Below, in pieces: positions 50,881 through 63,037 of a stretch of 64,000 nt of DNA. Position numbers and translations under genes: made by a program. Location: positions 1,887,371 to 1,951,370 of the forward strand of contig VXAY01005274.1 of NCBI GenBank assembly GCA_013399855.1. Reading direction: 5' to 3'. Position 1 is the stretch's first letter. Every line of letters starts with the position of its first letter. Source of the DNA: Oxyruncus cristatus (Eukaryota; Chordata; Aves; Passeriformes; Cotingidae). Below the pieces are notes generated by a model. That model did not search any database. It saw only the letters and a program-made list of their open reading frames with translations, and was not told the origin of the DNA.

Positions 50881-50911
50881 TTAATTCCCCTTCCCTCCTT
50901 CTCCCCCACAG
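50881..50911 (+). promoter_or_regulatory. UBTD2: Polypyrimidine tract and 3' splice site of UBTD2 intron 1
   Basis: About 25 of 29 bases before the AG are pyrimidine (CCCCTTCCCTCCTTCTCCCC), followed by CACAG, then the exon. A strong acceptor that fixes the exon start at 50912. Confidence 0.93.
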
Positions 50912-51148
50912 TTGCTCTCGGCCGCAATCAGCCCTTGAAGAAAGAGAAGCCGAAATGGAAAAGCGATTACCCCATGACAGACGGACAGTTGCGCAGTAAG
51001 AGGGATGAGTTTTGGGACACAGCGCCAGCTTTCGAAGGCCGCAAGGAGATTTGGGATGCCCTCAAGGCTGCTGCACACGCTTTCGAGAGCAACGATCACG
51101 AACTGGCACAAGCAATCATTGATGGTGCAAACATAACACTACCACATG
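50912..51148 (+). CDS. UBTD2: UBTD2 exon 2 (partial gene; N-terminal ubiquitin-binding domain)
   Basis: Seen: an open 237-base exon preceded by a long pyrimidine tract ending in an AG acceptor (50910-50911) and followed by a GTAGGT donor at 51149. The first two bases complete a Val codon begun in exon 1, and the last base opens a Gly codon, so both flanking introns are phase 1. The peptide includes [37 protein letters not shown] and ANITLPHG. Known: this is the conserved N-terminal ubiquitin-binding region of the UBTD1/UBTD2 family (about residues 24-102 of about 234). Family members have a ubiquitin-like domain at the C terminus and are linked to ubiquitin transfer or trafficking. UBTD2 is chosen over the paralogue UBTD1 because of [20 protein letters not shown] and IIDGAN, where UBTD1 as I recall it has NEPLKKERLK, AYAAEANDHE and ILDGAS. 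Exon 1 and the last exon are not visible here. No frameshift or stop is present, so the copy looks functional. Confidence 0.96.
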
Positions 51149-51154
51149 GTAGGT
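51149..51154 (+). promoter_or_regulatory. UBTD2: 5' splice site after UBTD2 exon 2
   Basis: CATG|GTAGGT: a GT donor with a near-consensus +3 to +6. It splits the Gly codon of the LPHG motif after its first base, as expected for this family. Confidence 0.92.
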
Positions 51155-51823
51155 GTGGCTGCCGTGGATGTGACCCTCTGAGAACGGTAACAGTAGGTTA
51201 AGGCACACATGTTTTTAACCTGAAAATCGGCTGAGACCTGGAAAAGCAGTTCAAAATACCCATATTTTAGTATGTACGTCTTCCTAATTGCAGTTTCGAG
51301 GCTGAGTCATGTTAGTGTGTAAAAGGACCAAGAAAATCTGCCTTTCTATATTTACTTAGATTTGAATGTATGATCTGGTGCATGTGGTAATGCAGTTTGT
51401 GTCTGATCTTTGCAGGCAACACTTGGGACTTTCTCTAATCTCTCGAAACACCTGGATGCTCAAAGGCACAATTTTCTTAACTTTTTCCCAGCTTCCCTTT
51501 GTAAGGAAGTGGATTTTTTTTTTTTTCCCATTCCTGATTTTTTGGGTTTCTTTGGCACTTGAACTATTGGGATTTTTTAAAGTTTCTCTTCTGCAGAGTA
51601 TGAAAAATTTTCCCAAAAACTTGGTGCTGGCAATCTGCTGTTAGATCTTGTGTGAGATAAACTGTAAGCACTTGTTTTGGGTGCTTTCTCCCTTTGCTCT
51701 ATTGTTCTGAATTCTGGTTTTGTTTTTTTTTTTTCAAGCTATATTCTCCCTCACTCCACCAACCTGAAATTAATCATAATTACCTATATTCCTAACAGAA
51801 ATAGAGTTCAAGTTTTCTATTTA

Positions 51824-51840
51824 AAAATAATAATAATAAT
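51824..51840. repeat. (AAT)n microsatellite
   Basis: AAAATAATAATAATAATT, about five units. Confidence 0.75.
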
Positions 51841-51886
51841 TGAATGGATTTTTAACTTTGTTAACTTGAAACAATCAGGATGAAAT

Positions 51887-52060
51887 TAAAAACAAATGAA
51901 AAAATCCATACACACACCCCCCAAGCCCCACAGAAGGAACCCCCCCCGAAAAAAACAAACAAAAACCAAACCAAAAAAATCTAAAACATAAAACCCCACC
52001 AAAACCAATCCACACATAAAAACAAAAATCATCCACCACCCCGTAACAAAACACACTAAA
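51887..52060 (-). repeat. A/C-only low-complexity tract (T/G on the - strand)
   Basis: About 170 bases of almost only A and C on the + strand (for example ACACACCCCCCAAGCCCC and AAAACAAACAAAAACCAAAC). On the - strand it reads as T- and G-rich DNA of the same style as the tract at 6205-6400. It gives a spurious - strand open frame rich in Phe, Val and Gly. Confidence 0.9.
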
Positions 52061-54061
52061 TAGGAGCAGCGTAAGTCCTGGTTAGGTTCTGTTTGGTGTC
52101 CCCTTTTCCAGAAGAGACATGAAGAACCTTGAACCAAATAATGTTGTTCCTGACATGTATAAAAGACATTATTTATGTGCTGCCTGGGGTCTCCTAGGAA
52201 GAGAAAAAGGGATGATTTGGAAGATCCAGGGGTTTGCTATCTGAGGTAACTAGTCTTTGTGAGGCTGACTACTCAATGCCTTTTTATTTTCTATTTCTTT
52301 TATTGATGGTGTTTAGGACCTCAGTTTCCTTAAAAGTCACAGTTGATGATGTATTTAGGTTGGAAGGGGTGTTTTGGGGGATCCCTCTGTCTTTTCCCAT
52401 ATTAAAGTGTGAAACATTACTGGTAGTTGTGGCACATTACTGGTAGTAGTGCATTGTTCTTCCCAGTCCTGTTGAACAGGCAGGATCTCTGAAACGTCAC
52501 TGAGAGGTGGAAACTTCCAATGCTGCAACACAACCTGGATTTTCCATAACTCCTGGGCAGTCTATTGTGGTCCTTGTTTTCAAGGAGGTTTGTGTTTTGT
52601 GTGTAACTGATGCTGAAGGAGTTGCTGTCAAGGGGAGTTACACATATGGAAATGGTTTCTGTAGCAGTCGGTTTTAAAAAGGAATTTGTCGATTATTTCC
52701 AGAACTCGCTGATGCCGAGATCTCAGGTCTCCTCCCTGACAGGGCTGCAGGAGGTCTGTACATATCCCAGGCTCAAGCTATTGAAGAGAGAAAAATAATT
52801 TCTCTGCAATAGGCCAATGTGGTTTCCAAAAGAAGAGTCAAATTGTCTCGTGTGGAACTGGTATAGAAGACGACTTTGTGCCTGTGGTTTCCATAAGTGT
52901 TTGTTTCCTTGCACAAGTTCATAAAACGGATCAGAATCTGGAAATCCCAAACTACCCATGAGGCTTCTTCACTTTCTGTATCAATAATGTATTTTAATAG
53001 CATATTATATTTATTCTGTGTCTGGAAAACATCAGAATATCCTCCTCCTAATTTGATAACGCTGTTGGATTTTTGTCCTTTTGAAACACCTACATTGCTG
53101 AAAATGTCCCAGGAGCAGCTGGGTGTTCAGGCAGCTTGTGAGCTGGAGGGAATTGTACAGATGAGAGGGGACTGAAAAAACAGATAACTGAAGTTCCTGA
53201 TAATAAGTCACTGTTCAGATAAATGGAAATAATTAGTATCTCAGAGATTGCATATTTGCAGACCTAAGGGAGTTGCTGCATTGTTTTGCTTAGTTGCTAA
53301 AAATATAAATAGTGGATGTCGGGGAAACTCAATGTTGTATATGGGGAAGGTTTAACAAAATGCATATTTCCTTTCACTGTGGTCTCTTGCTGCTCATGTG
53401 AGCTACTCTCACATCAGGCCTCAGCTTGATCCTAAAAAATTGTCTGTTATTGTGGGAATGTGCTCTCTTAGTGAGGTCTGAGGCTCCTTGTGACCATACA
53501 CAGGAGACTGGTAGAAAAATAATTCTCTTAATAAATGAAAATTTGAATCATAAGCAGCAAGAGGGACATTATTTGTATAATGTGGTTAGGGAATTTGACT
53601 ATACTCCATTAATCAGTTATTTTGGTGGCACTGGATTACATATGCAAGCTAACTGTTGCACGTGTGTGCATATGAACTGCATTTAGGGTAAACATTCAAT
53701 TTATGGCATCAGCTCATGCGAAGAAGCTGTTTGACATGTTAGGTCTGTTCTACCTCATGTTAGAGTGACAAAGCAACTTGTAACTGTGCAGGAGGATTTT
53801 ATTCCAGTGGGAAAGTTGAAACAGTTTAACCGTACCTGGAGGTTTAAGTCTGTCTTTGGTTTCTGAGATGGACTCCCTTGTGTGCCTCACGAGAAGGAAG
53901 GATGTGTATTTGTAGTTTCAGGGCTCCCAAATTTTTAAAATAACGTTTCCTAGTTTCTTGAATAACTGCTTATTAAGCTCAGACTCTATAAGCATGTTTC
54001 TAAATCCCCGAAGGTTCTTGTTGCCATCAAAAATCTAAAATTGGGCAGATAACTCAGATTT

Positions 54062-54212
54062 AGAATCACAGAAGGTTTTGGGTTGGAAGGGACCTTAAAG
54101 ATCATCTAGTCCTACCCCCCTGCCATGGACAGGGACACCTTGCACTGGACCAGGTTGCTCAGAGCTCCATCCAGCCTGGCCTTGAACACTTCCAGGGATG
54201 GGCATTTCTTCT
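54062..54212 (-). mobile_element. CR1 3' end, lineage A
   Basis: Antisense tail AGAATCACAGAAGGTTTTGG, then TTGGAAGGGACCTTAAAGAT, CCCCCCTGCCATGGACAGG and GGCCTTGAACACTTCCAGGG. It is 5'-truncated. Confidence 0.92.
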
Positions 54213-55198
54213 CTTTGAGAAGCTTGAGAATGTAGGATGGATGCTCTGCCCTGGAAATTACCCTTTTAATGTTATTGTATGTAATACTTAACGGGGAAGA
54301 ACTATATGAACTCTTAAATTTGGCTTTTCAGCAGTTTGCTTGGGGTCCTGCCTGCTGCTGGCAGGCTGTAATCTGCTTTCTAAGGCCCATGTGCAGAATA
54401 TTCAGAGCATTTCAGGAGTAAGTCGGGAATGAAAGTTGTATCAGAGGCTCTGTTGCCCAATCCAGGCCTGGCTTGAGGCTGAATTCCAAACACAGAGAAT
54501 ACTTTGAATTTTCATCCAGGATCTTGAGTTTACTAGTGACTTTTGTACCCACGAAATTGCATTAAATGCTTTTTATTCAACTGTCTGCTTGTGACACTTG
54601 TCTTGTGCATCAGCTGTTTGCATAGTTCTCCATGCAATGTGACCTTTCCACTACAGAGAAAGCTACTTCTTTTAGAAATTCAAGTGTTTCTTAGCCATCA
54701 AGCATTGTTAGTGCCATGTCTGAATAGATTATGAATAAAAACCTTCCATTTATGGGCTCAGTAATGTCTTTTCTCAGCAAACTGAGCTCTTCTCGAGGCA
54801 GGTAGAGCAAGTAAACTGTCTTTGTTCTGAGTGACACCAACAGCCTCTGTGGTTTTGTTTAAAAAAAGCTGATTTTGTGCAAAGTTTGGAAAGAAGGGAA
54901 AATAGTTGTGGAGAAATCCATCTTCAGTGGCTGCATTAGGATCCAGGCTGTGCCTACCAGACTTTCCCCCATGGATTTATCCATGGAACTGCTGAGCAGT
55001 GCCCAGCATGGGGTGGTCTGTCCGTCCACCCTACCCTGGGCTGTGTAGGGACCCAGAGCATGGCAGGGGACCACTTCACCTCTGAAATTCATCTTTTATA
55101 CCCTTTTTATTGCCTGTAGCTCTTTACCTGACCAGGCAGCAAATACACATCCAGGTTAGGGGTCTGTCTTCTGTACCAAAGTCAGGATGAAAGTTACA

Positions 55199-55446
55199 GC
55201 CTCAAGCTGTGCCAGGGGAGGTTGAGTTTGGAGATCAGGAAGAATTTCTTCATGGAAAGGGCTGTCAGGCATTGGAAGGGGCTGCCCAGGGAGGTGGTGG
55301 AGTCCCCATCCCTGGAGGGGTTCAGGGAGTGAGTGGATGTGGCACTCAGTGCTCTGGGCTGGTTGACAAGGTGGGGATCGGTCACAGGTTGGACTCGATA
55401 GTCTTGGAGGTCTTTTCCAATCTTAATGATTCTGTGATTCTGTGAA
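55199..55446 (+). mobile_element. CR1 3' region, lineage B
   Basis: Sense copy of about 250 bases: GCCTCAAGCTGTGCCAGGGG, AGGAAGAATTTCTTCATGG, GGCATTGGAAGGGGCTGCCC, GGCACTCAGTGCTCTGGGC, GGTTGGACTCGATAGTCTTG and GATTCTGTGATTCTGTGAAG. Well preserved. Confidence 0.94.
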
Positions 55447-57176
55447 GGTCAAAATGCCTCCTGAAATAACACCTAAATGGCAGTGTGCAATTTTGTCTTC
55501 TGGTCCACCAGAAACAATGGTACAAACTGCTCAGGAACGCCGGAGTGTCTCCTTGGAGCTCAGCATTGTTCCCTTCAATATGAGGCAAAGGGAAAATGTG
55601 CTGCTCAGGTTGTGCAGGAAAACACTCTGTATTTCCTCAAAGAAAGTAACTATTTAGGAAGATGATGTGTAGAAATCAAGTCAAGATTCTTTTCCCCTAA
55701 ATAAATAATCTGGCAATGTAACTCTGGCACTTTTGTATGTGAAAACTTGTACTGGAGGTTGGAATCAAAGGACATCTTTCCTTTGATTTCTAAGCTCTCC
55801 AAAGAATCTTGATTCCTAAGGAAAACCAGCATCAACTAAAGTAAATTCCTTTAACTCTACTGAAAAAAAAGACAGATTTTTAACTAATTTGTTCTTCTCC
55901 CAAAGGATGAGCTTGTCTGCAAAATGATGCAATACCATGAGACTGTGGCGTTTCTTCTCACTTATTTTTTATGTGTACAACAGAGGCTTAAAAAGCCCAA
56001 ACTAAACCCTACATCTACATTTTACTGTCCCTGCAGGGTAACACTGCTGTGTGTGTGCGTGTTAGAGCCATGTATTAGTTACAAAATTAAACCTTGCGGG
56101 AAGTGGAGGAGTGAGAGGAGGGGGCTGAGGAGTGAGTAAGGACTGACAGATACAGATTTTGCAGATAGAGATTTGGGCTTAGCTGATGCTGCAAAAATAA
56201 AATAGCTTTTTTATTCCAGAATCCTACATGAAAGGGAGGGGGAAACCACATCTCCTCGAAGACTGTGTTCAGTCGGATATCTCACTTGTCTAATCTGTGT
56301 GAGGAAGGCTCTAACCAGTGTAATTTTTCTAATGGATGCCTTTTGCTGTCTTCAGCGGTTAAAAATAGCATGTAAGAAGTATTAAATAAATAAATAAGCT
56401 TGTGGGATGGGCTTAGCACTTCTCATCTATCTTGGGTGACTCTGTGGGATGGATTTAAAAATAGAAATAACGTTATTGCCAATTTATACTTTTTTTTTTC
56501 ACTGGTGTCTTAAAGTAGCACATTCTCCCTATTTTATTAATGAGTCCATTTAAATTTAATGAAGAACAGTTTTACATACTTCTCAGCTATCAAACAGGAA
56601 ATGTTGGAGTGTGTAGTATTTTATTAGGATCTGCACCAAATGTTAGTGTTGAGCTGGACTTGTCCTGAGTGTAGTTAATATTAATTGCAATCTGTCTGGG
56701 GTGGAGTTTTTAAATTTCAGGATGGACACTTAATCTGCTGTAGCAGCGTTACCAGGATATTAGTTTTAGCTCCTTTAATGCTGTTTGAATGAGAAAAGGA
56801 ACACAGCTCCTGTGGCTCCCAGCAGGCTTTTACAGTGAGCAGCCTTGCAGGGCTGGCTCTTTGTGTACAAGCACAACTGTCACATTTACTGTGTGCAACA
56901 CTTGAGATCATGAAAAGTGGGGATGTGAGTGTTTAACTTAAATGCTGAGGAAGAGTAAGTGAAATTACTGAAATGCTCTTGCTGTGACTAGAGTGTTTTC
57001 TTCCCCTTTGGGTGCAATATTAAATAGATAAGCATGAAAAAACTCCCAGACAAAAAAAAAAACAAACCTCAAAGCAACAGCAGCAGTGTGGGGAAAACAT
57101 GGCATGCTTTGCTCCTCTAGTCCAGACACAAATTCCTAATTGCAGCAAAATTCTTTTCTCCCTATTGAATCAAACA

Positions 57177-57381
57177 GAATCCCAGAATCATTTAGGTTGG
57201 AAAAGACCTCTGAGATCATAAAGTCCAACCTGTGACTGATCCCCATGTTGTCAACTAGACCCGAGCACTGAGTGCCACGTCCAGTCATTCCCTGAACACC
57301 TCCAGGGATGGGGACTCCACCACCTTCCTGGGCAGCCCCTTCCAATGCCTGACCGCCCTTTCCATGAAGAAATTCTTCCTC
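57177..57381 (-). mobile_element. CR1 3' region, lineage B
   Basis: Antisense copy: GAATCCCAGAATCATTTAGG, GAGCACTGAGTGCCACGTCC, CACCTCCAGGGATGGGGAC, GGGCAGCCCCTTCCAATGCC and GAAGAAATTCTTCCT. Confidence 0.93.
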
Positions 57382-57710
57382 AGCTGTAACTGTGCATCAT
57401 TCTGTGATTATTTGCTGCCTTTGGGCCTAATGTTTCCCTGCACTAAAGAGCAGCTTTTAATGGCTGTGCCTGCAGTCCTGCATCTCGCCGTGCACCACCT
57501 CCCCTTTGTGTGTGCTGGGCTTTCTGAGCCTGTTGTTGTTTAAAAGGCCATGTTACATCATGGACCTGCCATCCCTTAGGGCCCAGCCGCATCTCGGTGT
57601 AGGATTCACCTGCTCCTGACTGATCTGGTTTGGATTCTGCGTGTTTTGAGCACTTTTCAGTATTAGTCTATAAATAAAAGTTACCCTCTGCTATGCTGAA
57701 AACTCCGTTT

Positions 57711-57779
57711 TTATTTTATGTTGATGAAAAACTCCATTTATTGACCCCATTTATGTTATTTTATGTTGATGAAAAACTC
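57711..57779. repeat. Pair of 24-bp direct repeats
   Basis: TTATTTTATG directly followed by TTGATGAAAAACTC occurs identically at 57711-57734 and 57756-57779, 45 bases apart, with an AT-rich spacer. Confidence 0.9.
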
Positions 57780-58562
57780 AGCAAGAGCGGGCAGTGTGCG
57801 CTCGCAGCCCAGCAAGCCAGCCATTAGTATTTAAATTTGTGCAGTAATTCAGAAATATCTACAACAAAATGATACAGTAGATGTTTATTACTGACCATTT
57901 CATGCATGTCTCCTGTAAAAGAAGTAGCTTCAGAACTGGAACTCTGCAATTCTTGCAGTGCTTTTTGTGTGATGGCAATATTGGGCTTACCTGTTTTATT
58001 GATGAACCTGTGATTGAGAGAATCTGTACAGTGAATTTTGCTGGGGCGTCTTTAGCATTTAAATTGAATCCCCTGTGAACTGCTGCCCTTAAGCCACAAG
58101 GTCCTGTGGTTTTTCTCTCTCTCGTGCCTGCAAAGTACTGAGTTCATTGCTTAACCTTTGCTGGGGTTTAAGGCTGTAGGAATTGCTTTCTCAGTAGCTT
58201 ATTTGCCCGAAGAGACTTTCTAATTGTCATTGAAAAATTGTATTCTTTATGGAATATATTGTCTTACGCACGTGTGAAACGTTGGACAACGTGTTTTTCT
58301 GTGAGGATATAGAATGCTCGGTCAGGTTTCTCCAAATGTCTCTTTAAAAGGGTAGTGAATGGTATTTTGGTGACTGTGGCTGTCTAATTTTAGATTTCAG
58401 CAGAGTTATGAAAGCTTTGGGAGGTCTGACTATCAAAGCGCGTCTGTCAATATGATCAGCAGTAGTACTGAGATGAGAATGCAGGCTGTAAAAGTTAGGG
58501 GAACTAAAATCTTTCTCCAGTGAATATCATAAAATTTACAACTGAGCCTACTAGTTTGTTGC

Positions 58563-58672
58563 TTTTTTAATTTTTTTTTTTTTTTTTGACCAAACCGCCC
58601 AGGAAAAAACAGTTTTGGGTTTGGGGGAAATTTTTTTTTTGGTTTTTTTTTACTTTAGTTAAAAAAAAAAAA
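58563..58672. repeat. Poly-T and poly-A low-complexity block
   Basis: A T-run of about 17, a short mixed segment (ACCAAACCGCCCAGG), two more T-runs separated by GG, then an A-run of 12. The T- and A-runs could pair as an imperfect hairpin. Confidence 0.85.
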
Positions 58673-60075
58673 GTACAAAAGTGAGGGATTAAACCCTAAA
58701 ATTGCTGGTGTCTTGCAAGGAGCCAGACTAGCTGCTGCTGGCACTGAAGATGCATTAGGAGAGGGCTTGTATTTTGTTTTTTCTTCTACACATCAGTGTC
58801 TATTTTTAAGAGTTGCTGACGTCAAGTTCCCTCCGTAGGTTTAGCTTTACTGAAGTGATTAGTGAATACATTGAGTCAAGCTTTCACAAGACTGCACCCA
58901 TCCTGTTTTAAGATTTTCCTGCCGCTGTTGAGTGCACAGCACCAACGGATACTCTGGAAAAGGGTTGCCTGCCCAGGTGAGAGCCGCAGTCCCAGTTTTC
59001 ATGGTGTGTGCTACAGTTTTGGCCACTCTGGTGTTTGCAGTCTCATCATCGTGTTACTCTGAAGCACAGACACAGCACGAGGCTGTGACAAGTGTGAAAA
59101 GCAATGCTGCCATCCAACTGCTGGATGGGCTCCTGCTCTGGGCTCCTGCCAAGCAGTCGGGGAGACCAACTCATCTTCAAAATCCATTTCATGGAGCAGC
59201 TTCGCACACACTCCTGCTGCCCTCTCTGTCCTCAGAAAGTACCTCCTGCTGCTGAGAAATCTCTGAAATGCTCTGGCAGTTTCACTTCTGCTCAGGCACA
59301 GTAACTGCTTTTTCGGTAGAAGATTTCATCTAAATTAGGGATCTTCAACCAGTGGCCTCCGGGCTGTGTGCTCCCTGCTTGGACACTGAATTAAACCCGC
59401 TCCATCCCGCTTCCTGATGGCTGCTTGGAGCCAGTCAGCAGGATGGCAACTCCTCCTCCTCTGCTGTCTCTTGCCTTGGTGATTCTCAGCATTTTCTGTG
59501 TCCGTCATTGAGCCACCACACCTGGAAAAATGACTTACTGCTCTTGGGAAATATGTTGGTTCTAGTGAAGGACGTGTTACCCTGTGGGGCTTCACTGGAT
59601 TCCTTCTAACCCTGAGTCTGTTTTCTCAACCTCTTCAGTCCGGAGCTACAATTAAGATGATTCTTTCCATCATTTCTGCTGTGATTAATATTTTTAAAAT
59701 AGATACACGACATCCTATCTGAGGGATGCTGAATTTCCATGTTTTCTTCAAATGGAGTGGCGAATCAAAGCATCAGGATGTACAGCAATTGTGGCTGGAT
59801 GAAATATTTATATATCTAAGTGCAGGTTAGGGACTGTAAACCCTTCAAATAAAAACCCACTTGCGGCTACATCCTACGGTTGTTTTCCTTAAATATCTTT
59901 AACTTCTGCTCTTGGTTTTGGAAAGGTATTTCGAGAAGCTTTGTCAACATAATTGCTTGGGCTCTTCTCAAGCCTCTTCCCCTGTAGCACTTGCCCATCT
60001 ATTTCCTGTCTTTGGTTTCAGTTTGCCTTTTCTGGTGTGGGGAGAACAACTGTGCAACACTGTTTTCAGAACTAC

Positions 60076-60153
60076 TTTTTTTTTTTTTTTTAACCATTAA
60101 TGTGTGACCAGGAAATTGCAGGTAACTCCCTTAAGAGGAAAAAAAAAAAAAAA
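60076..60153. repeat. Inverted poly-T / poly-A pair
   Basis: T x16 (60076-60091) and A x15 (60139-60153) separated by about 47 bases of mixed sequence. Confidence 0.85.
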
Positions 60154-62351
60154 GGGGCACAGTAAAACCAAAGCAACAAACCAAATCTTACTGTACATAA
60201 TGGCTCAAAATAAACCCGGACTTATGGAAAAAGAACATCTCAAATTCTTCATATAAGAAGCTGCTTGTTGATTTGTGTGTTGCAGATGTTCTAGACAGGA
60301 GTATGTCTGGTTTAAGTCCTCTGGTATCTGATAGTGTTCAGGACATGATGTCTATCTAGTTTATTAGATATTTTCCTAGGAGTGGACATTTACTCCATCA
60401 TTGGCTGCTTACAGCAGAGGAACTGGGTATCTGCCTTATCTGCCTTGCTGTCTGCTAGTAAAATGAGAAAAAGAAAGATGAAGTGTTCAAAATTTATTCC
60501 TCACTGAAAATTCCAGCGTAAGCCCGTGAGAGCCCCCTTGGTACTGCCTTCCCTGTGAAAAGGTGATCTGCAGGGGGGGTTTTGCTTGCTGCTGTAATTG
60601 ACCATGTTTTGTGCTAAACTGGCTATTCCTGAAGGAATTGGTGTCCTCCAGAGCCTCTCAGTTTGATAAATGAGGGGCTTAGCCAGACCATGGATGTCTC
60701 ACTTGCTCCTTGCCCATCCTGCTCCTCCTCCTCCATGATCTCCAGTTGATAGTGGCTGTGACATTTGTCATCTCTTACTGCTTTAGCTTCAGGTATTTTA
60801 ATAATAGGAAGATGGAAACTTTTCTCCAAGACCACAGTAAAATGGTTATTATGGTCAGAAGGGTCTGAGTCACAGAAGGCTTCTACCTTTAGCCTGGCAA
60901 CCATTTAGGGGCAGGTAAAGGGAAGTCGTACCTGGGGTGTGTCACAGGCAGCATGGGCAATACTTACTGGAGGTATTTTAGTACTTTTAAATCTCCCACA
61001 GCCTCCTTCCATAAATACCTTGGAATGGTAACTTCAGGTCATTACTGGGCTTCAGAAAATGTGTTACAGGCAGATTGACCTCTGGAAATATACTGATTTT
61101 GAAGAAGTTTTGTTTTCTCCTGAGTTTGTTTGGACCTGGAGCTGGTAGTTGCTTTTTGCTGACAGACATCACTGAGAAGCCCATTGGGCTTCGTTTTTTT
61201 GCTGATGCATGTCTGAGCCCAGTCCAGAGTAAGCAATGTTTGGTTTGTAGTGTTACTGCAAAGAAAACTTGCAACAAAATGAACTGTGTGTTTCCATACG
61301 TGTTTTGACTACTAGTCATTATACAGAAATAATGAAATCTCTGCGGTGCCTTTAACGGTTCCCGGGTGATCAAGTAAGATTTTTATAGAAGGTCATGGCT
61401 GCAGCAAGGCCTTGAATTTAACCTTTTTAGGCTCTCACCATCTGTGCAAGATCCCCAAAGCCTCTGCTCAGTGCACATTCAGGGCATGATACACCACTGA
61501 CTAACATGCAGTCTTCTACCTTTATGCTTAATCAATACTTCTCTCTTTTATTATAAATAAGGTCACTCTGAAGGATCAGCACCTTTTAGGTGAGGAGCAC
61601 ATTGAATGGCATAAAGCAGTGCTGGAGCCTTCTGTTGCTTCAAATCTTCCCTGTAGCCTCCTTTAATCCCCTCCACCCCCACAGCTTTAAACAGCCTTGT
61701 GTTGTAGTTTTATTTTAGAATGTGGGTACTAATGTGGGATTGTGTCAGTTTGCTTGACCTCCCTGGAGCCTTTAACATTTTTGCTGGTTATCCTGGGAGA
61801 CTGAGCATGCAAATGAATGACTTCCACGCTCATTAGCAGGTCTTTGAATGGCAGCACAGGGATACAGGCAAGTTTGGGAGCAGAAAGAACAAAGCAGTAC
61901 AGGGCAAACCTTTGTCTAGGTCATTCTGTGCTTTTCTATCCCTTGTTGCATATAGGTAGCTTGTGGGGAAAATTGTTTAGTCTTAGACAGTAGTTTTCCA
62001 CGTCTTGTTCTCACTTCAAACTGATGTGAGACCTCTCTGCCCTCCATGAAAGCCAACATTTGCTTTCATGCTCAATCTAAGGGTTGTCTCTGCTGCTCTG
62101 CTACCTGGAGCTATAGTAAGTGTTATCTCACACCAAATTTCCATTCATAGCCACTTTGAGCTCAGATTAAACTGTCTCAAATACCATTTTGCTGCCCAGA
62201 GTGGGCACTGTGCTGAGCAGGGGATTGTTTGAAGGTTGAGCACACTGCCCGCGGTCATGCAACGGAGGTGGAGCAGCTCGAGTTGCTGTGGTCAGGAGTT
62301 CCTAACTGAACATCCCTGCGTGGGATGGTCTTAGCATGGGCAGACTGTGCC

Positions 62352-62586
62352 TTCTCTCTACACAACTACCTGAAAAGAGGTTGTAGCCAGGTCAGGGCTC
62401 TTTTTCCAGGCAACCAGGGACATGACAAGAGGAAACAGCCTCACGGTGTGCCAGAGGAGGTTGAGGTTGGACCTCAGGAGGAGTCTTTCACAGAAGGGGT
62501 TGTCAGGCATTGGAAGGGGCTGCCCAGTGAGGTGATGGAGTCACCATCCCTGGAGGTGTTCAAGGAACAGCTGGACGTGGCACTTT
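62352..62586 (+). mobile_element. CR1 fragment, lineage B, 3' tail missing
   Basis: Sense copy: ACAACTACCTGAAAAGAGG, GAGGAAACAGCCTCACGGTG, GGCATTGGAAGGGGCTGCCC, CCTGGAGGTGTTCAAGGAAC and CTGGACGTGGCACTTTG, then an abrupt end. The last 80 or so bases, including the octamer tail, are absent. Confidence 0.9.
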
Positions 62587-63023
62587 GTAGACCTGCAAAG
62601 AGAGCAAAAACTGCACAAGTCTGTGGTTGGCTAGAAAAAGGAATACCTGTGTCATTATATAAACTGCTTTTGTTAACTTCCCGTTTGTTTTTTCCATTTT
62701 AACCGTGTTAGTCGTAGGATTTGGGATGCTGAGTGCTAGGTCTTCACTCTGGGTTTATGGGAACAACAGACTGCTTAAAATTCAGTGGTAACAAAGCCAT
62801 TAACAACTTCTTTAAATCTGAGTTCAGCTTCTGTGCAGCCTCACACTGAACAGGTAACCTGGTGACTTAAATCATTGCAATGCGATACAGCCTCAGGTGA
62901 TTGTGATACTCTGCTTTTTTCTTTTCCTCCAAATCCCCCCACCCTCTTTAAGAAGATAGGTAATGGAGAACAGCATATGTAAATAAGGAGGGTATACACA
63001 GAAACTCTTTCACCAAACTGATT

Positions 63024-63037
63024 TTTTTTTTTTTTAA
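63024..63037. repeat. Poly-T tract
   Basis: T x14 between ACTGA and AATTTTTATC. No associated retroposon body was recognised. Confidence 0.75.

Larger units (their letters stand above)
23385..50911 (+). other. UBTD2: UBTD2 intron 1 (inferred), about 27.5 kb
   Basis: The sequence between the CpG island and exon 2. The exact start is uncertain because the exon 1 donor is not visible. The intron holds the CR1 ends listed separately, several microsatellites and short tandem duplications. Long stretches such as 24.6-28.1, 28.2-37.6, 42.6-46.5 and 49.1-50.9 kb are single-copy-looking AT-rich DNA in which I see no gene. The 3' end is a strong polypyrimidine tract (about 50881-50908). No embedded exon of another gene or small RNA gene was recognised. 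Confidence 0.75.
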
